This document shows, one piece after another, positions 1 through 6,511 of a stretch of DNA of 64,000 bases. Positions within the stretch are counted from its first letter, which is position 1. Each line of letters opens with the position of its first letter. The stretch comes from Acidovorax sp. 1608163 (GTDB taxonomy: Bacteria > Pseudomonadota > Gammaproteobacteria > Burkholderiales > Burkholderiaceae_C). A program made the translations under genes and the position numbers. The stretch covers positions 1,491,001 to 1,555,000 of the forward strand of contig NZ_CP033069.1 in NCBI RefSeq assembly GCF_003669015.1, given 5' to 3'. Below the pieces are notes generated by a model that worked only from the letters and a program-made list of their open reading frames with translations, ran no database searches and had not been told where the DNA came from.

Positions 1-2130
1 GTCCGCAAACTGGCTGTTGTGCCAGCGGTCGGGGGCATCGAGGATCTCCCCCACCGACACGGGTTCACCCTCTGCCGATGTGAGCATGAAATGCCCCATC
101 AACACGCGCTTCTCACTGGCCCGCACCAGCACATCCCGCGCCTTCTCCAACGGTATGCCGCGCCGCATGGCCAGCGATGGCGCTTTGGCATTGGCCCAGC
201 GTTCCCGCTGCGCTGCACACTGCCCGGCGATGGCCTCGCGCTTCGCCCGCTTGAGGCTCTGCACCTGTTTGCGGGTCTCCCCATCGCACTCGATCAAGCC
301 GAGGTCGAACAGGCCGTCCGGATCGCCATAGATGCGCGCTGCAGCACCGGGCCGGTCCAGGCCATCGAGCAGCACGGGAGGCGCGCAGAAGTCCAGCCGC
401 TCGGGTTGCCACACGGTCGCATCAATGAGGGACCGCTCCAACGCTTGGCCAGCTCGCCCGACCTCATACCAGCCTTGGCCAAATGCCCACAGCAGCGTGA
501 ACAGCGTCTTGCCCGCGTCCGGGATGCGTGAGGCATCACGAACAGGGATGTAAAGGCGGTGCCGGTCCAATCCAGAGAGCACACGCCCATCGGGCGCCTG
601 CACACCGGCCGAACAGCTCGGGCGCCAGAGCATCGGCGCATCAGCGAGCGCGGGGCATGCGTCTATCAACCGCTGGCGCAGCTCGTCCGCGTTCAGCTCC
701 CCATTCGGGCATCCATCGTGATCGAGCATCAGCACGCCCGGCCCGCGTGGAAACGCGAAGTGCTGGCGTGTGCGAGAGATAGCGCCGTGCGCTCCATCGT
801 TCACCTGAGCATCCCGCTCCGCCACGATGGCGGCTTGTTCCTGCGCGCAGATGCCCCAGCCCACGGCCTGGGCGGGGTTGAGGTGGTCGAGGGCCTGCGC
901 GAGTTCGTGCAAGCCACTGACGCGCACGCGCTGCGCGGTGCCCGCCATCATCGACGCGGCCGCCTGCTTGTTCAGCGTGCCATCGCGGTTCAGGCTCAGC
1001 ACCTTGGTGAGCCGTTCGGGCTCGGTGGAAGTGAACACGGTGAACTGCAGCGCCGGTGCGCGGGTTGGTGTTGTCGCTGGTGCCTGCGTGCTGGTGTCGT
1101 TCAATGCCGCGCCCGTGCTTGTGGCGTTGGCCTTCTTCTTTGCCATGGTGATTCCTTCAAACGTTGGGGCGGTGGTGGTGTCGGCAGTGCGTGGCGTGAT
1201 CGTCTGCACGTAGCTGGTGAGACCGCAGCGCGCAGCCTTGCGCGCCAGCTCGCAGGCGGGCACGGCGTGCGCGGCCTCGCTGGTATCGGTGAACACGTGC
1301 AGATGCGTCACCTCGCGCGGCCACCGAAAATGCGCGAGCGCTGCAGCGTCTGCAACAGCCCACACCGGCATGCGCAGGGCCGCCGCAAAACGCAGCGCGG
1401 ACACGACACCCACAGCGACACCCAGCACCACGCCATCGGCCTGCACACGCGGTGCAGACAGCCGCACGGCCGCGCCCTTGATGTGTCCATCGGTGCCCGT
1501 GGCCTTGATGAACGAAGGCACCGGGGCGGGTGTGCCGTGCGCGGTCAGGTAAATGCGCTGCAGGGCCACCTTGTGGCGCTCCGCAGGCCGGTGCAGCCCG
1601 TGCGGGTGAACATCAATCTCCAGCGCGGCCAGCAGCGCGGGAAACGTGCCCAGGCATGCTGCCCGGCCGGTGTGGTCGGTGTGCCAATACTCCAGCGCGG
1701 GATGCAGGCGCAAAGCGTCGGGCCAGTTCGCGGCGTCGTGCCCCTGCAAGCCTTGGCGCACCAGATAGTGGTCTGCAACATCGCCCGATGTGATGGGCTG
1801 CGCCTCGCTCCACAGCTGGGCGATGCGCTGGCGGTTCTGTTCGTAGGCGTGCCGTGGATTGGAGCGGCGCGCGGGCTCAGTAGATTGCGCTGGGCGTGCA
1901 ACTTGTGGGCTGTACGCGCGCAGGTCCACCGCTGGCAATCCATGCGCTGCAGGTTCCAGGCAGGGCTTGTGCGCCGCTGGGCATGCCCTGCAGGCGGTGC
2001 GGCGTTCCACGTAGCCAGCCACCACCATTCGGTCAAAAACGTCCAGGGCTTGCGGTAGCGGAAAGTTGTCGCGGCAGCCCTTGCACGCTGGTGCGCCTGC
2101 GCGGCGCGGGTTGTCTGGCGTGCTGCTCAT
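1..2130 (-). CDS. Toprim-like/AEP-like fused primase (partial)
   Basis: The frame is open for 710 codons from an ATG at 2130 to the window edge with no stop, so the C-terminus is missing. Residues 16-50 hold two CxxC pairs (C16/C19 and C47/C50), a likely zinc ribbon. Residues about 110-310 look like the DUF7146/Toprim region of plasmid and phage primases, but the acidic residue expected in the VAEG-like motif is replaced (VAVGVVS). Residues about 345-600 resemble an archaeo-eukaryotic primase: LMLDHDG supplies the hhhDhD motif (D470, D472), followed by a WRPSCSAG...HRLYIPV block like the family's S-x-H region. A methionine at 329 has a good ribosome site in the same frame. The start overlaps the preceding 48-residue ORF by 4 bp. 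A helicase domain could follow outside the window. Domain calls are from motif recognition only. Confidence 0.65.
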   Translation of the reverse strand, partial: MSSTPDNPRRAGAPACKGCRDNFPLPQALDVFDRMVVAGYVERRTACRACPAAHKPCLEPAAHGLPAVDLRAYSPQVARPAQSTEPARRSNPRHAYEQNRQRIAQLWSEAQPITSGDVADHYLVRQGLQGHDAANWPDALRLHPALEYWHTDHTGRAACLGTFPALLAALEIDVHPHGLHRPAERHKVALQRIYLTAHGTPAPVPSFIKATGTDGHIKGAAVRLSAPRVQADGVVLGVAVGVVSALRFAAALRMPVWAVADAAALAHFRWPREVTHLHVFTDTSEAAHAVPACELARKAARCGLTSYVQTITPRTADTTTAPTFEGITMAKKKANATSTGAALNDTSTQAPATTPTRAPALQFTVFTSTEPERLTKVLSLNRDGTLNKQAAASMMAGTAQRVRVSGLHELAQALDHLNPAQAVGWGICAQEQAAIVAERDAQVNDGAHGAISRTRQHFAFPRGPGVLMLDHDGCPNGELNADELRQRLIDACPALADAPMLWRPSCSAGVQAPDGRVLSGLDRHRLYIPVRDASRIPDAGKTLFTLLWAFGQGWYEVGRAGQALERSLIDATVWQPERLDFCAPPVLLDGLDRPGAAARIYGDPDGLFDLGLIECDGETRKQVQSLKRAKREAIAGQCAAQRERWANAKAPSLAMRRGIPLEKARDVLVRASEKRVLMGHFMLTSAEGEPVSVGEILDAPDRWHNSQFAD

Positions 2131-2273
2131 GACACCCTCCGCACGCTCAGCAAACGCAGGTCTCCAAAGCGCTCGAAAGCGTTGGAACCGATGGCCGCAT
2201 GCGATGCGGCCTGCTGGGTGTAGCGGTGGAAGGTGCCCGCCCCGTCAATGCACTTGATGAGGTAGGTCTTCAT
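2127..2273 (-). CDS. Small hypothetical protein, 48 aa
   Basis: A 48-codon ORF starts MKTYLIKCIDGAG and ends VRRVS. Its ATG overlaps the stop of the 117-residue gene upstream (ATGA), and its own stop overlaps the start of the primase gene in the same way. This double coupling argues it is translated as part of a three-gene unit. The composition (one aromatic-rich N-terminal strand, several basic residues) suggests a compact fold. I do not recognise a family. Small proteins of this kind beside element primases are often replication accessory or regulatory proteins, but nothing in the sequence proves that here. Confidence 0.55.
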   Translation of the reverse strand: MKTYLIKCIDGAGTFHRYTQQAASHAAIGSNAFERFGDLRLLSVRRVS

Positions 2274-2623
2274 TGCAGGGTCTCCCGTGCGCAGAGGGCG
2301 CTGTGCAGGGTCCGCAGCGTGGAGTCCAGCGCGTCCAGGTCCTGAGCGAAACGCTCATTCACCAGCCGCAGCAGGGCGCCCAGCTCGTCGCGATGGGCGA
2401 CGATGGTCTGGCTGTCCTGCGCGCCGTGGCAGCTCATGAGCTTCTCGATGGCGCCATAGGCCTGCAGCGTGGTGCGCAGGTCGCCCGCGTTGTCGTTGGC
2501 ATCGATGGCCAGCGAGTGCGGGGCACGGTCAGACAGCGGGGGAGGGCAAGAGCAAGAGGGAGAGGAATGCGCGCGTGCAGCTGCGCCGGACGCGGATGCG
2601 CCCGAGGGGATACGGTCAGCCAT
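2270..2623 (-). CDS. Hypothetical element protein, 117 aa
   Basis: The chosen ATG (2623) follows a strong ribosome site (TTGGAGG); in-frame codons upstream of it lie in an apparently untranslated leader. The first 45 residues are Ala/Ser/Pro-rich and probably disordered. The C-terminal 70 residues are predicted largely helical (AYGAIEKLMSCHG, ELGALLRLVNERF, ALDSTLRTLHSAL) with Leu spacing that could form a helical hairpin or short coiled coil. No catalytic motif is visible. The stop overlaps the start of the 48-residue ORF. Its function is unknown; position suggests an accessory to the primase. Confidence 0.6.
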   Translation of the reverse strand: MADRIPSGASASGAAARAHSSPSCSCPPPLSDRAPHSLAIDANDNAGDLRTTLQAYGAIEKLMSCHGAQDSQTIVAHRDELGALLRLVNERFAQDLDALDSTLRTLHSALCARETLQ

Positions 2624-2880
2624 GGGAGGCCTCCAAGCGAGTGTGGTTTGCAGAAACCACCGCACCCGAGACCAATCGAGGGCGGCAGCTCGAACAGGTT
2701 GGTCTACCGGACACCCGCTTGCGCGAACCGGCGAGCCTTGCGGCTCCCTGTCCGAGCCGCCAAAAACTGGAGGCACGAACGAACAAGCCGCAGGTGCTCT
2801 GCGGAAGAGACTGCGGCTTGCGTCGCAGCGGATGTAGCGGGAGACCAATCCCGATTACGCCTTTTTGTGACGTAACGCCC
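2624..2880 (-). other. Long structured untranslated leader
   Basis: Between a possible -10 box (TATACT, 2886-2881) and the GGAGG of the 117-residue gene lie about 255 bases with no convincing coding frame. They hold several inverted repeats. The clearest has perfect 9-base arms (AAGCCGCAG at 2785-2793 and CTGCGGCTT at 2811-2819); there is also a small GAGCC-TTGC-GGCTC stem near 2740. The segment could be an RNA leader whose folding controls expression of the genes below it, as in P4-type immunity. That parallel is inference. Confidence 0.35.
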
Positions 2881-2886
2881 GAAGTA
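2881..2886 (-). promoter_or_regulatory. Candidate -10 element of the primase operon
   Basis: On the minus strand this reads TATACT, one mismatch from the sigma-70 -10 consensus. The position 17 bases upstream has no good -35 (CAACCA) and instead overlaps the G/T-rich repeat that also occurs near 3930. This suggests a promoter that needs an activator, for which the Ogr-like protein encoded next door is the natural candidate. No transcript evidence is available. Confidence 0.3.
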
Positions 2887-2891
2887 TAGAC

Positions 2892-2928
2892 CCGCTTGGT
2901 GGGTTTGGTTGATTTTGGTGGGTGTTTG
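2892..2928. repeat. G/T-rich repeat, copy 1 of 2
   Basis: TGGTGGGTTTGGTTG followed by ATTTTGG and further T/G runs occurs here and again at about 3930-3965, in the same orientation. Copy 1 covers the -35 region of the candidate promoter at 2881-2886. Copy 2 lies about 140 bases upstream of alpA. A shared binding site for an element-encoded regulator is plausible. Confidence 0.35.
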
Positions 2929-3117
2929 GGGGCGAACTGGCGCGGCAAGTTCGCGGCGTGTGCGGTATTGCACGGACGGCAAACAGGCTGGCCAGGACTG
3001 CGGGAGCTGGGGGCGGTGGGCATGGTCATCAAGGGCAAACAGGGTTCTTCGGGCGGAGTTCGGGCCGCAGGGCCGCAAAACGGCTCCGCAAGGCGGTGCG
3101 GTGGGGTGGGGGTGGAC

Positions 3118-3456
3118 CTACGGCGCTAGGGCGGCCGATTCGGTCTCTGTGGCGTCGGTATCGGTGCCCGGGCGGTCGGCATCTGCCGGGGGCAGGCGGT
3201 CGCACTGGGCGATGGGGTGGCGTGCCATCTGTTCCATCACGTCACGGCGCCGGACGTGTGGGCTCAGGGGCAGCAGGATGGATGGATCAGGCGTGGCCGA
3301 TGGGGACAAGGTGCGGTTGATCTCCATCGCAGCGGCGAAGGTGTGGCCACAAGCCGGGTTCTTGCAGATGAGGAACATGTCGCGCAGCAAGGGCGTTATC
3401 TCGATGCTGTTGCGAACACTCGCCCAGCTCTTGCAGTGGGGGCAGCGCATTCTCAT
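3118..3456 (-). CDS. ogr: Ogr/Delta-type zinc-finger transcriptional activator
   Basis: The 112-residue protein begins MRMRCPHC and has the spacing C5-x2-C8-x22-C31-x4-C36, which is the CX2CX22CX4C pattern of the phage P2 Ogr and P4 Delta activators. Family members bind zinc and activate late phage promoters through RNA polymerase alpha. The Pro/Asp/Thr-rich C-terminal tail (from about residue 55) is longer than in P2 Ogr (72 residues) and has no second finger, unlike Delta. The ATG overlaps the stop of alpA by 4 bp, so the pair is co-translated. In-frame codons upstream are inside alpA and are not used as a start. The regulator class is well supported; its targets are not known. Confidence 0.85.
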   Translation of the reverse strand: MRMRCPHCKSWASVRNSIEITPLLRDMFLICKNPACGHTFAAAMEINRTLSPSATPDPSILLPLSPHVRRRDVMEQMARHPIAQCDRLPPADADRPGTDTDATETESAALAP

Positions 3457-3794
3457 GAGCGGCTCCGTTTGGTTGCAGCGCTGGCCGTTGCGCGGGTGCG
3501 CGCTGCCTTGGGCGCGGGTTTGGCAGCAACGGGTGCGGGCGGTTCGATGGGCAGGGCGGCCGGTGGGCGGGCAGCGATCCACGCATCAATGTCCGACTCA
3601 CGCCAGGCCACCGCGTGGGCGGTCAGGTTCACGGCGGACGGGAAGGACTTGGCCTGAATGCCCGCATAGATGCTGCTGCGGCCGAGGCCGGTCATGTGCT
3701 TCACATCCGCCAGGCGAAGCAGGCGGTCGCGGAAGGGGCGCAGCGGCTGGGCTGCGGTGTCTTGGGCGTCTCGGATGTCTGTGGATGAGTACAT
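3453..3794 (-). CDS. alpA: AlpA-family phage regulator
   Basis: The 113-residue protein contains RLLRLADVKHMTGLGRSSIY followed by a basic turn and AWRESDIDAWI. This is the MerR-like winged helix of AlpA (prophage CP4-57) and P4 Vis/Cox-type regulators. These small DNA-binding proteins control excision or early transcription of integrated elements. The last 40 residues are Ala/Pro/Lys/Arg-rich and probably disordered. It is the first gene of the unit running toward ogr and is preceded by the iteron-like region. The ribosome site is weak (ATAGAG). In P4-like elements such a gene usually lies near the integrase, which is not seen here. Confidence 0.8.
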   Translation of the reverse strand: MYSSTDIRDAQDTAAQPLRPFRDRLLRLADVKHMTGLGRSSIYAGIQAKSFPSAVNLTAHAVAWRESDIDAWIAARPPAALPIEPPAPVAAKPAPKAARTRATASAATKRSRS

Positions 3795-4027
3795 GGCTCT
3801 ATGGTCATGTACGGATGGCTATGGACAAACGAGTGCTGCATGTGTGCGCGCTCTACACATGCTGAAGTTGGGCGAAGTGGGCGGGTCGGACGCCGAAAGG
3901 CGGACTTTGGGCAGGTGGTCAGCTCGCCGCGTGGTGGGTTTGGTTGGATTTGGGGGGTTGTGGACGGCCAATCGCGCGCCCAAAAATTAGCTCAGCGGCC
4001 AGAGAGGCGAGGGCGCAAGGTCAGGTC
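3795..4027. other. Non-coding region upstream of alpA
   Basis: No supported gene was found. The stretch includes copy 2 of the G/T-rich repeat (about 3930-3965). It presumably holds the alpA promoter, but no good sigma-70 pair was found by eye. Confidence 0.4.
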
Positions 4028-4335
4028 TGGGGGCACAAACCGGCGCCAGTGGGGGCACATCCGGGTCGAACTGGGGGCACAACCGGCGGGCGGTTGGTGG
4101 GTATGTGAGACCTTGTCGGGCTCGCAAAAAAATGTGCCCAGGATCAGGTTCGGGCGCTTTTTTATGACGGAAATACCACGGGGATGCGCCGGGGCACTGG
4201 CTGCAGTCCGATGTGACCGCTGCGGGGTGCTGTCCAGCGTGCGATGCGGCCCCATCGTGGGGGCACATGCTGTAGACCTGGGGGCATATAAATGTGCCCC
4301 CACTTTTTGAAAATGTGCCCCCAAATGTGCCCCCA
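4028..4335. repeat. GGGGGCACA iteron cluster, candidate replication origin
   Basis: GGGGGCACA occurs at 4029, 4051 and 4073, spaced exactly 22 bp (two helical turns) apart, with a conserved CCGG following. A second group has GGGGGCACA at 4259, the variant GGGGGCATA at 4280, and inverted copies TGTGCCCCC at 4293, 4314 and 4326. A partial inverted copy lies at 4133. TGGGGGCA and TGCCCCCA at 4279-4302 form a hairpin with an 8-base loop. AT-rich patches lie between and beside the second group. Regular direct and inverted short repeats near a primase gene are the hallmark of P4-type or iteron plasmid origins. Operator arrays for a repressor are the alternative. Confidence 0.6.
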
Positions 4336-4410
4336 ATTTTCTCGGATGGGGGTGGACTGGTCTGGACGGGTACGGACAGCTAAGATGCTGATTTCAAAGG
4401 AGAAATAAAA

Positions 4411-4441
4411 AAGTCCGGAAGAGTTTGGACTCTTCCGGACT
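4411..4441 (-). terminator. Rho-independent terminator after tRNA-Leu
   Basis: Perfect 12-base arms (AGTCCGGAAGAG and CTCTTCCGGACT) enclose a 6-base loop. On the minus strand they are followed by a T-rich run (TTTTTTATTT). It lies just beyond the CCA end of tRNA-Leu and would terminate that transcript, insulating the integrated element from it. Confidence 0.85.
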
Positions 4442-4447
4442 AGTCGA

Positions 4448-4532
4448 TGGTGCCCGGGGCCGGAATCGAACCGGCACGCCTTGCGGCGGGGGATTTTGAG
4501 TCCCCTGCGTCTACCAATTTCACCACCCGGGC
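4448..4532 (-). tRNA. tRNA-Leu (anticodon CAA)
   Basis: The reverse strand starts GCCCGGGTGGTGAAATTGG and ends in an encoded CCA. Acceptor arms GCCCGGG/CCCGGGC pair, the T-loop GGTTCGATTCC is canonical, and the anticodon stem GGGGA/TCCCC holds the loop CTCAAAA, giving anticodon CAA. A long variable arm (GCCGCAAGGCG) identifies a class II tRNA, consistent with leucine. The 3' end faces the integrated element, as expected for an attachment site. Confidence 0.95.
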
Positions 4533-4573
4533 GGGTAATTTGTGAAGACGCAAATTATGGCACAGTAGTGACC

Positions 4574-5476
4574 ATGAATTACCAAACTATCGAACAAGCG
4601 GTTGGCAACACGCCACTGGTCGCGCTGCAGCGCATTGGTGCCCAGGACAACGCCGCGCGCGGCAATGTGATTCTGGGCAAGTTGGAAGGCAACAACCCCG
4701 CCGGTTCGGTGAAGGACCGGCCTGCGCTGTCCATGATCCGCCGTGCTGAAGAGCGTGGAGACATTCGCCCTGGCGACACCCTGATCGAGGCGACCTCTGG
4801 CAACACGGGCATTGCACTGGCGATGGCGGCGGCCATCAAGGGCTATCGCATGGTGTTGGTGATGCCTGAGGATTTGTCGATTGAGCGTGCACAGACCATG
4901 AAGGCATTCGGTGCCGAGCTGGTGCTGACGCCCAAGAGCGGTGGCATGGAGCACGCACGTGACCTGGCCGAGGCCATGCAAAAGCGTGGCGAGGGCAAGG
5001 TGCTGGACCAGTTTGGCAATGCCGACAATCCGCGGGTGCACTACGAAACCACGGGCCCCGAGATTTGGGAGCAGACGGGCGGGCGCATCACGCACTTTGT
5101 GAGCGCGATGGGCACCACGGGCACCATCACGGGGGTTTCGCGCTTTCTCAAAGAAAAGAACCCTGGCATCCAGATCGTGGGGGCGCAGCCGCAAGAAGGT
5201 TCGCGCATCCCGGGCATTCGCAAGTGGCCGCAAGAGTACATGCCCAAGATTTACGACCCGCGCACCGTGGACGAGCTGGTGTCTGTGAGCCAGGACGACG
5301 CCGAGGAGATGTGCCGCCGCCTGGCCCGCGAAGAGGGGATTTTTGCGGGCATCTCTGCGGCAGGCGCTTGCTGGGTGGCCCAGCAGATTGCCCAGCGCGA
5401 ACAAAACGCCACGGTGGTGTTTGTGGTGTGCGACCGGGGTGACCGCTACCTGTCTACCGGCGTGTTTCCGGCCTGA
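4574..5476 (+). CDS. cysM: Cysteine synthase B (O-acetylserine sulfhydrylase)
   Basis: This 300-residue PLP enzyme makes cysteine from O-acetylserine and sulfide or thiosulfate. NNPAGSVKDRPA contains the Schiff-base lysine (K47), and TSGNTGIALA (about 74-83) is the substrate-binding loop. GNVILGKLEGNNPAGSVKDR and the overall length match CysM rather than the longer CysK. The ATG at 4574 was chosen because upstream codons overlap tRNA-Leu. It reads away from the tRNA and is followed by a Nudix gene after an intergenic repeat. The cytoplasmic role in cysteine synthesis is well supported; thiosulfate use is inferred from the CysM class. Confidence 0.92.
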   Translation: MNYQTIEQAVGNTPLVALQRIGAQDNAARGNVILGKLEGNNPAGSVKDRPALSMIRRAEERGDIRPGDTLIEATSGNTGIALAMAAAIKGYRMVLVMPEDLSIERAQTMKAFGAELVLTPKSGGMEHARDLAEAMQKRGEGKVLDQFGNADNPRVHYETTGPEIWEQTGGRITHFVSAMGTTGTITGVSRFLKEKNPGIQIVGAQPQEGSRIPGIRKWPQEYMPKIYDPRTVDELVSVSQDDAEEMCRRLAREEGIFAGISAAGACWVAQQIAQREQNATVVFVVCDRGDRYLSTGVFPA

Positions 5477-5528
5477 GCTGGCGTCTGCCGGGCAGTGCAT
5501 TGCAGAGCCCTTGTGTGGGGTTGTTTTG

Positions 5529-5580
5529 AATGAAATTGGCCTCTAGCGCTTGGTAAATAAGCGCAAGCAGCTATTGTTTT
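5529..5580. repeat. Dispersed AGCGCTT/AGCTAT repeat, copy 1
   Basis: Contains CTCTAGCGCTT, a short A/T spacer, AAGCGC and AGCAGCTATTG. It lies between cysM and the Nudix gene and ends just before the chosen Nudix start. The same layout occurs eight more times in this window. Confidence 0.8.
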
Positions 5581-5591
5581 GGAAACATTTC

Positions 5592-6161
5592 ATGACGCAG
5601 TACGAAGTTCGACATTGCACCCACTGCGGCACGCCGCTGGCCTGGATCACGCAGGCAGAAGATGGCGGCGACAAGGCGCGGCTGCGTTGCCCCGCTTGCG
5701 GCTGGACGCACTGGAACAACCCCACGCCCGTGCTGGCCGCCATTGTGGAGGTGGGCGGCCAGGTGCTGTTGGCCCGCAATGCGGCCTGGCCCGAAAAGAT
5801 GTTTGCGCTGATCACCGGCTTCATGGAGGCGGGTGAGTCGCCACAAGAAGGCATTGCGCGCGAGGTGAAGGAAGAGACCAACCTCGACGTGCAGTCCACC
5901 ACGCTGGTGGGGGCCTATGAGTTTTTGCGCATGAACCAGATCATCATTGCCTACCATGTGGTGGCGCAAGGCGAGGTGCGTTTGTCACCCGAGCTGGTGG
6001 ACTACCGGCTCTATGATCTGGCAGACCTCAAATGCTGGCCTGCGGGTACCGGTTGTGCGCTGGCCGACTGGCTGCGCACGCGGGGGCATGAGCCCGTATT
6101 TTTTACAGAAGAAGAGAACGCAGAGCGACGCCGCGGGCTGGGCCTGCCGCCTAAGGATTGA
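5592..6161 (+). CDS. Nudix hydrolase with zinc ribbon
   Basis: The 189-residue protein has an N-terminal zinc ribbon (C9/C12 and C33/C36) followed by a Nudix box at residues 76-98 (GFMEAGESPQEGIAREVKEE). The GX5EX7REUXEE core is intact; the closing glycine is replaced by Asn. Zinc-ribbon Nudix proteins resemble NudC and hydrolyse nucleoside diphosphates linked to another group, possibly NADH or capped nucleotides. This protein is shorter than NudC and lacks its N-terminal half, so the substrate is open. The ATG at 5592 avoids the repeat element that fills the upstream frame. tusA follows after 5 bp. Confidence 0.85.
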   Translation: MTQYEVRHCTHCGTPLAWITQAEDGGDKARLRCPACGWTHWNNPTPVLAAIVEVGGQVLLARNAAWPEKMFALITGFMEAGESPQEGIAREVKEETNLDVQSTTLVGAYEFLRMNQIIIAYHVVAQGEVRLSPELVDYRLYDLADLKCWPAGTGCALADWLRTRGHEPVFFTEEENAERRRGLGLPPKD

Positions 6162-6166
6162 AGACC

Positions 6167-6394
6167 ATGGAAACCCACAAAGAAATCGACACCCGGGGCC
6201 TGAACTGCCCTCTCCCCATCCTGAAGGCCAAGAAGGCGTTGGCTGACATGGCCAGCGGCCAGTTGCTCAAGGTGCTGGCCACCGATGTGGGTTCGCTGCG
6301 CGACTTTCAGGCCTTTGCCCGCCAAACGGGCAATGAGCTGGTGGAGCAGCAGACCGTGGGCGAGGAGTTCATTCACATCCTGCGCCGCCGCTGA
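6167..6394 (+). CDS. tusA: TusA-family sulfurtransferase
   Basis: The 75-residue protein carries the TusA signature RGLNCPLPILKAKKAL, with the persulfide-carrying cysteine C14 in CPxP. Family members relay sulfur for tRNA 2-thiouridine, molybdenum cofactor or other sulfur pathways in the cytoplasm. The ATG at 6167 has AAGGA upstream; an in-frame TTG three codons earlier is less likely. It directly follows the Nudix gene, so the two are probably cotranscribed. The nearby cysM gives a loose sulfur-metabolism context. Confidence 0.9.
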   Translation: METHKEIDTRGLNCPLPILKAKKALADMASGQLLKVLATDVGSLRDFQAFARQTGNELVEQQTVGEEFIHILRRR

Positions 6395-6511
6395 ACGGGC
6401 GGCTTGTGCAGGTGGGCCCTGCGTTTCGGCCTAGCCTTTGGGCCCGGCACAGGCCCGTGCGGTAGCTAAATGCCACGGAGGGCGGGGCAGGGCGCCCCGC
6501 CTTGGCGCTGA
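6395..6511. terminator. GC-rich hairpin between convergent tusA and galU
   Basis: GGCGGGGC, a 3-base loop and GCGCCCCGCC (about 6481-6502) form a strong stem between two convergent genes. There is no clear T run on either strand, so this is only a possible bidirectional stop. Confidence 0.4.

Larger units (their letters stand above)
1..4447. mobile_element. End of a P2/P4-like integrated element at tRNA-Leu
   Basis: This block ends at the 3' end of tRNA-Leu(CAA), a common integration point. It carries, in tRNA-proximal order, a cluster of repeated 9-mers resembling replication iterons, an AlpA-type regulator, an Ogr/Delta zinc-finger activator, a 117-residue and a 48-residue unknown, and a long primase-like protein that continues off the window. 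All genes point away from the tRNA. Ogr/Delta and AlpA proteins are typical of P2-like phages and P4-like satellites, and a large primase with nearby iterons resembles the P4 alpha/ori arrangement. No integrase, capsid or tail gene is visible, so whether it is a prophage, a satellite or a remnant cannot be decided. The other attachment site lies outside the window. Confidence 0.7.

Noticed and set aside
559..2058. Plus-strand open frame of 499 codons
   Set aside because: Lies antisense to the primase frame, is His/Arg/Gly-rich with no domain, and reflects high GC.
2704..3078. 124-codon minus-strand ORF upstream of the 117-residue gene
   Set aside because: Covers the candidate promoter and hairpins, lacks a ribosome site, and is low-complexity.
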